A stretch of DNA of 64,000 nt from Photobacterium sp. TY1-4 (GTDB lineage Bacteria; Pseudomonadota; Gammaproteobacteria; Enterobacterales; Vibrionaceae). Below the pieces are notes generated by a model. That model did no database searches. It saw nothing but the letters and a program-made list of their open reading frames with translations, and was not told the DNA's origin. Positions 18,974 to 26,516 of the stretch are shown piece after piece. A program made the translations under genes and the position numbers. The first letter of the stretch is position 1; the number at the start of each line of letters is the position of its first letter. The stretch is from the NCBI RefSeq assembly GCF_025398175.1, contig NZ_CP099734.1, forward strand, positions 1,736,001 to 1,800,000, given 5' to 3'.

Positions 18974-19417
18974 ATGGCAGCAGAGAAATTGACACGAGCC
19001 AGACTGGTTCAAATTTTAGTCTTAATGATAATTCTCATCACAGCATTTGTATGGAGAACAGTAACCTACGAAAACACTAAGGTATTAGAGGATCATGCTG
19101 ATCGGTGTCAAATTTCGGCAGAATCTTGTGTGTCAAAAAGTGAGGATGACCCGCTGGGACTCTCGCTTTCTCCCTTCCCGGTCAAGGCTAATACCGAGGT
19201 CCTCTTACATGTTCGTAACGCAAATGTAAAGCCTGCTGCAACGGTGGCTGGTGTCGATATGTTTATGGGGATAATCCCGGTCATCTTTGAACAGCAGGCG
19301 TCAGGCTGGGTCGGGCGTTTTCAGGTACCGGAATGTGTTCATAACACCATGAAATGGGCAGTGACAATCCAGGTGGGAGAGCGCAAAGTTATTGCCGATT
19401 TTGTCGTCAAAAAATAA
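18974..19417 (+). CDS. Conserved membrane-anchored protein next to ccoN, function unknown
   Basis: 147 residues. One N-terminal membrane helix (LVQILVLMIILITAFVWRTV) is followed by a periplasmic domain with three cysteines and a beta-rich, Ig-like appearance (VLLHVRNANVKPAATVAGVDMFMGIIPV). I recognise it only as the conserved hypothetical that sits divergently from ccoN in vibrios. The C-terminal half resembles FixH-like periplasmic domains in general layout, so an accessory role for the oxidase is possible but unproven. GGGAAG precedes the start. Confidence 0.7.
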   Translation: MAAEKLTRARLVQILVLMIILITAFVWRTVTYENTKVLEDHADRCQISAESCVSKSEDDPLGLSLSPFPVKANTEVLLHVRNANVKPAATVAGVDMFMGIIPVIFEQQASGWVGRFQVPECVHNTMKWAVTIQVGERKVIADFVVKK

Positions 19418-19498
19418 TCAATTCTGGCTGTTTCTTGGGTTGAAAACTGTGATTTTTCTCACTTTGAAAGGAATTCTTGAGCCAAAGTGTTACTTATT

Positions 19499-19513
19499 TG
19501 ATAATAATTATGT
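19499..19513. promoter_or_regulatory. Fur-box-like sequence upstream of the FIST-domain gene
   Basis: TGATAATAATTATGT matches 13 of 15 positions of the 7-1-7 Fur consensus. It lies 70 bp before the start codon of the nosP-like gene. Confidence 0.4.
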
Positions 19514-19582
19514 CAATTTGCTGATAAAACAGAGAATACTGACTATGATTGTGGCAGTACGACACAAATAAATAAGAAATGT

Positions 19583-20761
19583 ATGGACATCGCTACCAGT
19601 TACTCTGCAATACCTCGGACAAATGAAGCGGTCAATGATGTCATTTGTAAGATAAAAGAGAAGATCGCCAATCCAAAACTGCTGTTGGTTTACCTGACTG
19701 AGCAATATGATGATGCCGTGATCCAACGGGCCCTGGTCGCCGCTTTCCCCGGCGCCCAGATTCTGGGGTGTACTTCCTGCCAAGGCGTGATGACCGATGA
19801 AGGTTACTTTGGCGGCAATGGCCTGGCGGTGTGGGCAATGAGTGATTATTTCGGGGCATTTGGCAGCGCCATTGTCTCGACCCGGCAATCATCCTACGAC
19901 ATGGCCCGTCAGGCACTGCTCCGGGCAATTGCCAACAGCGGCAGGCCTGGGGAGCTGCCTGCATTGATCATTCTACATGCCTGTCCGGGGAACGAAGAAG
20001 AGGTGATCTGGGGCATTGAAGATGAACTCGGCATTTCCGTTCCGATCATTGGCGGAAGTGCCGCCGACGATCATGTTGTCGGGCATTGGAAACTGTTTAC
20101 CCATGAGCAGCGCAGCCAAGAAGGTGTGGGACTGTGCGTAATGTATCCCTCCTGTAATGTCAGCTATTCCTTTCACTCCGGTTATGCCAGCACCGGCCTT
20201 CATGCAGTCGCCACCAAAACAGAAGGTCGTGAACTGATTGAGCTTGATCACCGCCCGGCCATTGAAACCTACCAGGCCTGGATGGGAGAGACCCTTTCAG
20301 GTGAGAACAGCATTATCTCTGAAAGCAGCCTTAACCCACTGGGGAGGATTGCCGGACAGGTGCACGACCTGCCTTACTTCAAGTTATCCCACCCGCTCCG
20401 GGTCACCCCGCGAGGAGGAATTGAGTTGTTTGCCGCCATCGAGGAAGGCGATGTCCTCTATTTTATGAAAGGGACAGAAGAGCAGTTAATCACCCGGGCT
20501 GGCCGGGTCGTGGACGCGGCATTTGATATTCACAATGCCCATCAGAAAATTGATCCGATTGGCGGGATCACCATTTACTGTGCAGGTTGCATGCGACGGG
20601 TGCAGCATCGGATGGATGAAGTCGCCCAATATGTGAATACAGCCATGCATCAAGCGCCATTTGTCGGTCCATTCACATTCGGTGAGCAGGGCCAGTTCGT
20701 CGGTGGCGAAAATGCGCATGGAAACTTGATGATCTCAGCCGTCTTATTTCACAGGGATTAA
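19583..20761 (+). CDS. nosP: FIST-domain NO/heme sensor, NosP type
   Basis: 392 residues. The N-terminal FIST domain (PGAQILGCTSCQGVMTDEGYF; residues about 30-220) is followed by FIST_C with the conserved GGITIYCAGCMRR near the end. In V. cholerae and other species the FIST protein beside a hybrid kinase is NosP, a heme protein that binds nitric oxide and inhibits the partner kinase. The next gene, 2 bp downstream, is that kinase, so the pair is cotranscribed. The heme ligand cannot be assigned from sequence alone. The gene lies next to dif, as does VC1444. Confidence 0.82.
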   Translation: MDIATSYSAIPRTNEAVNDVICKIKEKIANPKLLLVYLTEQYDDAVIQRALVAAFPGAQILGCTSCQGVMTDEGYFGGNGLAVWAMSDYFGAFGSAIVSTRQSSYDMARQALLRAIANSGRPGELPALIILHACPGNEEEVIWGIEDELGISVPIIGGSAADDHVVGHWKLFTHEQRSQEGVGLCVMYPSCNVSYSFHSGYASTGLHAVATKTEGRELIELDHRPAIETYQAWMGETLSGENSIISESSLNPLGRIAGQVHDLPYFKLSHPLRVTPRGGIELFAAIEEGDVLYFMKGTEEQLITRAGRVVDAAFDIHNAHQKIDPIGGITIYCAGCMRRVQHRMDEVAQYVNTAMHQAPFVGPFTFGEQGQFVGGENAHGNLMISAVLFHRD

Positions 20762-20763
20762 GC

Positions 20764-22848
20764 ATGTCGAATTATGATTCAGAAAAATTGCAGGAAACAT
20801 TGCTTGACCTGATGCGCAGCCACGAGCGCGAACAACAGCTGAGAGAAGAAAACGCGGCAATTCTTGCTGGTATTTCCGCTATGGCCGGCGCAAACACAAA
20901 GCGTCAGGTATTTAATAGTTTACTGACCGTATTGCGAAAATATATTGGGTTCGAGCACGCTCTGGTGCTGACCCGGGAAGATGAAACAACCCCGTTACAA
21001 GAGCTGGTAACCACGTGTCCTTTTTTTGAGTCGTCTATCTGGCCGGTAGGGAACACATTTATTCGGGCCCTGAATGGGGAAAGCATCGCTTTATTTGAGC
21101 CGAAGGATGTCGCTGAATTCCAGAACCTGCCGGCAATGATGTTGCATCATTGTCGCTCTGTGCTCCTGACCGGGGTGAAAGTCAGTTCCGGTGATGCGAT
21201 TTTGTTGTTCCTGCATTCTGAACGGGGGCAGTTTGATCCCCGTAGCCGCCGGGTTCTGGACCGATTCCGGCCGTTACTTGAACGGGCCATTATCGACATC
21301 GATTATCGGGAACGACTGCAGTCTCTGGTTTCGGTTCGAACACAGGAATTGATCCACAGTCAACAACGCTTTAAAGATTTCGCGAAAACCGTCGGGGACT
21401 GGTTTTGGGAAATCGATACAGACTATCAGTTCACTTATATTTCAGCGCCACACCTTGCCAACCATATGATCGATAGTGGCAATATGCTGGAAGCCTTCGG
21501 AGACAGTTGTAGTGTCAGCAAGATCCTAAAAACGAAAATAGAACAACAGAAATCGTTTGAAGAGATTGAGTGGCAATTACCAGAGAGAGAAGGGGGGATC
21601 TGGATCAGTCTCAGCGGCACCCCTTATTTTGACAAGCATGGAAATTTACTCGGCTACCGGGGAACTGCAAAAGATATCACCCACAGGAAAAACTGGATCC
21701 GCCAACTCCAGGAAGCCCGTGAGCAGGCCGAATCAGCCAATAAGGCCAAATCCCAGTTCCTTGCTATGATGAGCCATGAAATCCGAACGCCGCTTAACGC
21801 CGTACTCGGATTTATGGATTCACTGGCAGACTCCGGTCTGGATTCCCAACAAGCTTATTTAGTCAATCAAATGGATCAGTCGGCTCAACTCTTGTTGACC
21901 ATTATCAATGATATTCTGGATTTATCCCGCATTGAATCCGGGAGTTTTGAGCTGTTTAACACCGACATGGATATTGCGGACAGCGTTAACCTCGTTGCGA
22001 ATCAGCTTCGTGAACAGGCGGTGAGAAAGAAAATTGATCTCCAGGTTCAACTATCCTCTGATTTGCCCCGAACCATCGTCGGCGATAAAAACCGGATATC
22101 CCAAGTGATGTTTAACCTGATCGGTAATGCAATTAAATTTACCAATCGCGGCCTGGTTTCCATCCAGGTGACGCGGCAACAGCAGAACATCGTGATTGCC
22201 GTGACAGATACGGGGATTGGTATTGCAGATGAAGCACAAAAGAATCTGTTCAATCCATTTATTCAAGCGGACGGTAGCATTACCCGGCAATATGGTGGCA
22301 CCGGATTGGGTCTGGCAATTAGCCAGCACTTGATTGAAAAAATGAACGGGAAAATTACCTTACGTAGCCGACTGAACGAAGGCAGCTGTTTTACAGTTTA
22401 TATTCCCATGATTGAGCAAGCTGAATGTTCCGTATCAGCGCAGCCGGTTATTCCGCCTGAGCCGGGGAAATCTCTGAACATTTTACTGGCTGAAGACAGC
22501 CATACCAATCAGCTCGTCGCCAGAATGATGCTGGAAAAGCGCGGCCATCATGTTGAAATCGCCAACCATGGTCGGGAAGCCGTAGAGAAACTCGAGCAAC
22601 GCCATGAAGAATTTGATTTAGTCTTTATGGATATTTCAATGCCGGTCCTGGACGGCATCGAGGCGACGAAGCAGCTACGGAAACAACAGATCGATTTACC
22701 CATCATCGCGCTCACAGCCAATGCCATGCATTCCGATCAGGTTCAGTATCAACAAGCCGGCATGGATGGGTTTTTGGCAAAACCAATCAACAAAGCTGAG
22801 CTGGATGCCACGCTTCGAAAATACCAGTCGGAGACAGAAACGTTATAG
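20764..22848 (+). CDS. vpsS: Hybrid sensor histidine kinase, VpsS/NahK type
   Basis: 694 residues. It starts with a short coiled coil, a GAF-like domain (about 40-180), a second coiled coil and a PAS domain (205-310). HisKA follows with H338 (MMSHEIRTPLNAV), then HATPase with NLIGNAIKFT, DTGIGIA and GGTGLGL, and a receiver domain with phosphoacceptor D623 (FMDISMPVLDG). No membrane segment and no HPt domain are present, so it must pass phosphate to a separate HPt such as LuxU/VpsU. It forms an operon with the NosP-like gene, its likely regulator. In V. cholerae this pair feeds biofilm and quorum-sensing control. Confidence 0.85.
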   Translation: MSNYDSEKLQETLLDLMRSHEREQQLREENAAILAGISAMAGANTKRQVFNSLLTVLRKYIGFEHALVLTREDETTPLQELVTTCPFFESSIWPVGNTFIRALNGESIALFEPKDVAEFQNLPAMMLHHCRSVLLTGVKVSSGDAILLFLHSERGQFDPRSRRVLDRFRPLLERAIIDIDYRERLQSLVSVRTQELIHSQQRFKDFAKTVGDWFWEIDTDYQFTYISAPHLANHMIDSGNMLEAFGDSCSVSKILKTKIEQQKSFEEIEWQLPEREGGIWISLSGTPYFDKHGNLLGYRGTAKDITHRKNWIRQLQEAREQAESANKAKSQFLAMMSHEIRTPLNAVLGFMDSLADSGLDSQQAYLVNQMDQSAQLLLTIINDILDLSRIESGSFELFNTDMDIADSVNLVANQLREQAVRKKIDLQVQLSSDLPRTIVGDKNRISQVMFNLIGNAIKFTNRGLVSIQVTRQQQNIVIAVTDTGIGIADEAQKNLFNPFIQADGSITRQYGGTGLGLAISQHLIEKMNGKITLRSRLNEGSCFTVYIPMIEQAECSVSAQPVIPPEPGKSLNILLAEDSHTNQLVARMMLEKRGHHVEIANHGREAVEKLEQRHEEFDLVFMDISMPVLDGIEATKQLRKQQIDLPIIALTANAMHSDQVQYQQAGMDGFLAKPINKAELDATLRKYQSETETL

Positions 22849-22865
22849 CCAGTCGAGAACTGGCT
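22847..22865 (+). terminator. Hairpin after the hybrid kinase gene
   Basis: AGCCAGT / ACTGGCT with a 5-base loop overlapping the stop codon, followed by only a weak T run. Confidence 0.4.
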
Positions 22866-22868
22866 CTT

Positions 22869-22943
22869 GTAATTAACACCGGATTTTGAAACGCCAGGCA
22901 AACTGACCATTTGCAGCAGGGTTTAAATATAGGTGTTAATTAC
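22869..22943. repeat. Perfect 12-bp inverted repeat enclosing 51 bp
   Basis: GTAATTAACACC at 22869-22880 and its exact reverse complement at 22932-22943. No gene is inside. The region from here to dif (22944-23070) shows no other feature. Confidence 0.6.
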
Positions 22944-23070
22944 CTATTTTATGGTAAATAGCGAATACTGTTAAATAGCTCAGCTTTGACAAGCGCACTG
23001 CAAAGCGGAGGGGCGAGAAAGCGAGGGGTTGGATGTGGAAAGGCATTAGATTTCATTCTCCGCACGCCTT

Positions 23071-23098
23071 ATTTAACATAATATACATAATGCGCACT
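23071..23098 (-). other. dif: dif site: chromosome dimer resolution site and left junction (attL) of the prophage
   Basis: The 28-bp site reads, on the minus strand, XerC arm AGTGCGCATTA, centre TGTATA, XerD arm TTATGTTAAAT. This is the dif1 sequence I know from V. cholerae chromosome 1. The XerC arm faces the prophage. Since both arms are canonical, the site should still serve XerC/XerD-FtsK dimer resolution even with the phage inserted. Confidence 0.93.
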
Positions 23099-23367
23099 GA
23101 GTGGTACTTTTTTAACATGTAATGAGTCACTTTGGAAACCTGCAATCGATAGCCTTAAAAACCCTTTGGAAACAGTTAGTTAAATGAAGTCTTGGCCATT
23201 TTCGGCTTGTTGGTAACACGGTAATTTCTTGTGCCTGATATCAAGGCTTTGCTGACCATGATGGTAATTATTTGCGGATTCCGCTGTTTGATAGTCGTCA
23301 TGAATCAACACCCTTGCAATCAATCGAAAAAAACTTTGATAAACGAATAATTTTTGCGAGGTTCATC
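23099..23367. other. Non-coding region between dif and the DUF3653 gene
   Basis: 269 bp inside the left end of the prophage. I see no ORF with a ribosome site. It presumably holds the promoter of the regulator at 23368; AT-rich stretches lie around 23330-23360. Confidence 0.4.
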
Positions 23368-23832
23368 ATGCTGCATGAATCATTTAAACGACTCTTTTGG
23401 CGTACTTTCGATGGCATTGACCAAGCGGCAGCATGGTTTCATGTCCGTCCCATTACCGTTAAACGCTGGCTGTCCGGCGAAATTGATGTGAATCCGATGG
23501 CGGAAAAATTACTGATTATCCGGGCCCGTGGCTACCTGCCGGATGATACCCGTTGGCAAGGCTTCCGGATTGATGAAGACTATTGCGTAATTGTCACGCC
23601 TGAGGGTCGCCGTTTCAGCCCCAAGGAATTGGAATCATGGGCACTCCGCTATGATGAGTATCACGCGCTGAAACGGATGTACGAGCTGGACTATGTCCCG
23701 GTGCGAACCAATGTTGTCACGCCGTTGCCGTTTCGTGGTGGTCGTCGCCTGCAATCGCCACAAAGTGACACCGTGACAAAAGATAAAAAGAAGACTTATC
23801 GTAAGGCTAAAGCCAGACGTGTCAGCAAATAA
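23368..23832 (+). CDS. Phage regulator-like protein (DUF3653 family)
   Basis: 154 residues from the ATG at 23368 (GAGGTT upstream); a longer in-frame reading from 23272 has no ribosome site. The HTH-like start (GIDQAAAWFHVRPITVKRWLSGEI) is followed by PMAEKLLIIRARGYLP and PEGRRFSPKELESWA, then a basic tail (KKKTYRKAKARRVSK). I recognise this layout from DUF3653 proteins of Vibrio filamentous phages (VSK/VEJ type), where it is a putative DNA-binding protein. Its presence in a capsid-type phage suggests exchange of regulatory genes between unrelated phages that share dif as integration site. Confidence 0.75.
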   Translation: MLHESFKRLFWRTFDGIDQAAAWFHVRPITVKRWLSGEIDVNPMAEKLLIIRARGYLPDDTRWQGFRIDEDYCVIVTPEGRRFSPKELESWALRYDEYHALKRMYELDYVPVRTNVVTPLPFRGGRRLQSPQSDTVTKDKKKTYRKAKARRVSK

Positions 23833-23856
23833 CTCGCCCGCCTGTAGTTATGAAAA

Positions 23857-23874
23857 AGCCCGCGATTGCGGGCT
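23857..23874. terminator. Bidirectional terminator at the end of the late operon
   Basis: AGCCCGC / GCGGGCT stem with an A run on the left and T-rich sequence on the right, between convergent genes. An 18-bp hairpin with a single changed base recurs at 38145-38162 outside the prophage. Confidence 0.8.
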
Positions 23875-23878
23875 TGTC

Positions 23879-24157
23879 TTAATTGGTGTCGTACAAGTAA
23901 CTTGAAATCAGCTCTGCATGGATGGCCAGCCCTTGCACGGTGCTCAACAGATGCTCTTCGTCCCAGTTCGGGTGAAGCTCTTTTGCAAGTGAATACATCG
24001 CATCTTCAAATGCATCACCATCAATGGCAACACCGTATTTACTGAACGCATCATTCAAAGCGAGATGAAAACGCTTTTGGTCACGTGGGTGTGATGTGTG
24101 CCAAGTTTCAATTTGAAGCCATGGTTTTAAGCATTCCTGCAAGTCTTCGATTGTCAT
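23879..24157 (-). CDS. Hypothetical protein, last gene of the late operon
   Basis: 92 residues from the ATG at 24157 (GAGGGAAGT upstream); an ATG five codons earlier is less well placed. Soluble, acidic and helical, with no membrane segment and no motif that I recognise. It follows a roughly 100-bp gap after the previous gene, so it may be an accessory gene rather than a virion gene. Confidence 0.6.
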   Translation of the reverse strand: MTIEDLQECLKPWLQIETWHTSHPRDQKRFHLALNDAFSKYGVAIDGDAFEDAMYSLAKELHPNWDEEHLLSTVQGLAIHAELISSYLYDTN

Positions 24158-24253
24158 ACTTCCCTCTGACATTTAATCAAAATCAAACACTACACGGGAT
24201 ATTCTCACACCTAACCATAGGAATTCTTTGGTTTTTTATGACCATGGATAACA

Positions 24254-24433
24254 TCACTCTTTTTCGTGACTCCACTCCAACTTCATAAGCCGCTTTTCAT
24301 GCTGAGCCAGCATTTTTTGTAACTCAGCTAACACGGTTTCGTGGGCTTTGACAGCCCGGAACAGCAGATAACACATAATCAGGGTTGGCGGGTCGATACC
24401 CAGCTCGGTGAACAACTTAATCAGCTCGCCCAT
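24254..24433 (-). CDS. Small membrane-associated protein, lysis cluster
   Basis: 59 residues. One hydrophobic segment (PPTLIMCYLLFRAV) is followed by a charged coiled coil (AELQKMLAQHEKRLMKLEW). The ATG at 24433 follows the AGGGGG ribosome site typical of this phage. The layout, one short membrane segment plus a coiled coil beside a holin-like gene, fits a spanin-like or antiholin role, which is inference. Confidence 0.65.
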   Translation of the reverse strand: MGELIKLFTELGIDPPTLIMCYLLFRAVKAHETVLAELQKMLAQHEKRLMKLEWSHEKE

Positions 24434-24842
24434 GTAAGCCCCCTAACCTGTTTTTATGCCAATTTTCGATGGCTTCCCGCAGCATCCGGCGGAATCCAAA
24501 TGAGTCGATGTAGACCATTGCCAAGCCGTACCAGTAGTATTCCGGCACCGTGTTGAGCGCGGCGAATCCGACATCGATATACGGCACCATGCCGGGCACA
24601 AAGCACAAAACCATCGGCGTGGTGGTAATCAACAGCAGGTATTCGTCCTTCCAGCCGCGCTGGGCGATACTGAGCCGGTCAAGCTCGGCGGCGTTGTCGT
24701 CGCTGGTTTCAATCCGGCGGATTTTAGCCTGGGTCTCGGCTTCCCGGATGCGGTCGGTATGCTCCCTCGCCTTTGCTTTGTTGGCCTGCCACTGCTGGAA
24801 CAGCGACAGACCGCCGGAAACCACCAAACTGAATAATCCCAT
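24417..24842 (-). CDS. Holin-like membrane protein (three-helix type)
   Basis: 141 residues from the ATG at 24842, which overlaps the previous stop as TAATG and has AAGGA at good distance; the ATG at 24851 has its ribosome site too close. A first hydrophobic helix (GLFSLVVSGGLSLF) is followed by a charged coiled coil (residues 20-60) and two further membrane segments (LLLITTTPMVLCFVPGM, YYWYGLAMVYIDSFGF). This order resembles the 3-TM holin family. It lies directly downstream of the murein hydrolase gene. Confidence 0.68.
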   Translation of the reverse strand: MGLFSLVVSGGLSLFQQWQANKAKAREHTDRIREAETQAKIRRIETSDDNAAELDRLSIAQRGWKDEYLLLITTTPMVLCFVPGMVPYIDVGFAALNTVPEYYWYGLAMVYIDSFGFRRMLREAIENWHKNRLGGLHGRAD

Positions 24843-24943
24843 TAGAGCCATCCTTTTTGCTTCATGTACTTGAGCGCGTAGGCACCGATAATCGCCCCGG
24901 CGACGCTGACGGCGATAGATGCCGCGGCTTTCTTGGCATTCAT
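24842..24943 (-). CDS. 33-residue hydrophobic peptide of the lysis cluster
   Basis: ATG at 24943 preceded by AAGGGGTG. It overlaps the end of the murein hydrolase gene and itself ends in the TAATG junction with the holin-like gene. One alanine-rich membrane helix (SIAVSVAGAIIGAYAL) between short basic ends. Too short for function assignment; translational coupling on both sides argues that it is real. Confidence 0.65.
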   Translation of the reverse strand: MNAKKAAASIAVSVAGAIIGAYALKYMKQKGWL

Positions 24944-25419
24944 GCGAGTTTCACCCCTTTCATCACATCGCTGATTGGATACCGGTGGCCGACTTCCATT
25001 CGGGCCATGGCCTGAATAATCACCGCTGCGGTATCGTCATTCTCGACGTCAACCACTTGGTGCTTGCCGTAGCCGGTCCAACGGCTGACCATGTTGGCGT
25101 AATGGTCGCTGTTGTTTTCATGGCTGGGTGCGAAGGTATGCACAATGTCGTGAATGGTCTTCACGCCCCGGCGTTTGTAGCTGCGCAGGATGCGGGCCGC
25201 AGCCCGGAATCCCCATTTCGGCTCCTCGAAAATGGCGAACCGGCCGTCGGTGCCGACTTGGCCGCGCCATTGATTGCGCTCGCTGTATTCGATGTTTAGC
25301 GGATTGTGGTTACGGATGCCCCGAGCTTGTCCCATTGTCTTATCGTCCTGTGATTTGTTGCGTGAAATTCCGAAAATCAGCGCCATGGCGGCCATGAGGT
25401 ATAGCGGCCAGTAACGCAT
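24940..25419 (-). CDS. Virion-associated murein hydrolase / transglycosylase-like protein
   Basis: 159 residues. An N-terminal membrane anchor (YWPLYLMAAMALIFGI) is followed by RGIRNHNPLNIEYS and DGRFAIFEEPKWGFRAAARIL, a signature shared by phage structural lysins of the lysozyme-like fold. In PM2-type phages such a protein opens the cell wall at entry or exit. The start codon overlaps the upstream stop as TGATG. Which residue is the catalytic acid cannot be settled here. Confidence 0.75.
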   Translation of the reverse strand: MRYWPLYLMAAMALIFGISRNKSQDDKTMGQARGIRNHNPLNIEYSERNQWRGQVGTDGRFAIFEEPKWGFRAAARILRSYKRRGVKTIHDIVHTFAPSHENNSDHYANMVSRWTGYGKHQVVDVENDDTAAVIIQAMARMEVGHRYPISDVMKGVKLA

Positions 25420-26516
25420 CAGTAAAACCCGATACCGACCGGCATGGTGCTGTACTGAAGCCAGAAGTTAAAACCAAGGCTAAAGCTGGTTAGCAGCGTG
25501 TCGTAATCGGCCTGGCTAAATTGCACTGTGACTGAATCCGGCTTGATGTCAGTCACCACGGCGCTGGTATAACTTCGGCAATTGAGAATGATGTGTTTTT
25601 GAGGATTGAAGTAGTATGGTAAGTACCAATCAAAACCATATTTAACACTGCGGGTCGCGTCGTTTCTCTCAGTCTTAGCACTACTCAGGGAGACAAAATC
25701 CTGAAACATGCCGTAACTGTCAGGCTGATGATGTTCGACAAATCGGGTTGGGCTATCTCCGTCAACGTCACAATGCCAAAGGGCCGCGTTTTGGATATAT
25801 CCGCTGAGACCGCCTTCAATTTTGATGTACAGCGCGACTGTACCCGTTGCAGACTGCCCCCACCGACGGGCTTTAAATTCCCCGGTCTCCAATGTAATTG
25901 GCTCAGTAACAGGCACATTCTGGTCAAACGTGTATGTTTGCTCTGACTGAGACGACCAGTAATTCTTTCTGACTTGGGCATCTGGAAATCCCACTTCGGC
26001 AATGCCGACAGTTACTTTTGTACCGACATCGCCAGCTATCGCAAATCGCCCCTTCAATCGGTTATGTTTGACGCCATTCGTCGGGACGTTTAAGACCTGA
26101 TATAAGGTAAAATCAGAGGCGTAATACCTTACCCCTGCGCTTTCCTTGTCATAGTCACCGATAAAATATTCGGGTAAGCCAATACTGAAAATTCGAGAAG
26201 GCGCTACGGTGCTGGGGACTTCAACCGCCCAATGATTCACAACAAGCATCGAGCCGCGCCCATTACCAATAGTGCGAGACAAGTCCGGTGCCTGACCTGC
26301 AATCATGCAGATGTTTCGCGATGGAAGAGTGCCGCTTTCAGACTCAACGTAAGAAAATTCGTTGAATCGCGGATTCGCAAGCAGGTTTTTTGCCCCTTTC
26401 AGCCCCGCCATTTCCTGATACAGGGCTTCAACGGTCATTTCCATCTGGTCGGCCAGATATTCAATCTTATTGCGGGCGCTGCCTGCTGGCAGCAAGTCGC
26501 GAAGTGGTTTTGTCAT
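25419..26516 (-). CDS. Putative receptor-binding spike tip protein
   Basis: 365 residues. An N-terminal helical stretch (residues 1-40) is followed by NLLANPRFNEFSYVES, the opening strand pattern of carbohydrate-binding-module-like jelly rolls, then a long beta-rich region and a C-terminal domain rich in aromatic residues. No membrane segment. It overlaps the shaft gene at 26513 by 4 bp. Position beside the repeat protein suggests that it forms the distal, host-recognising part of the vertex spike. In size it compares with PM2 spike protein P1 (about 335 residues); homology is not established. Confidence 0.6.
   Translation of the reverse strand: MTKPLRDLLPAGSARNKIEYLADQMEMTVEALYQEMAGLKGAKNLLANPRFNEFSYVESESGTLPSRNICMIAGQAPDLSRTIGNGRGSMLVVNHWAVEVPSTVAPSRIFSIGLPEYFIGDYDKESAGVRYYASDFTLYQVLNVPTNGVKHNRLKGRFAIAGDVGTKVTVGIAEVGFPDAQVRKNYWSSQSEQTYTFDQNVPVTEPITLETGEFKARRWGQSATGTVALYIKIEGGLSGYIQNAALWHCDVDGDSPTRFVEHHQPDSYGMFQDFVSLSSAKTERNDATRSVKYGFDWYLPYYFNPQKHIILNCRSYTSAVVTDIKPDSVTVQFSQADYDTLLTSFSLGFNFWLQYSTMPVGIGFY

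Noticed and set aside
1..23070. KOPS-like octamers pointing to dif
   Set aside because: A GGGGAGGG was seen near 2612, but I could not count octamers reliably by eye on both sides of dif, so no claim is made.
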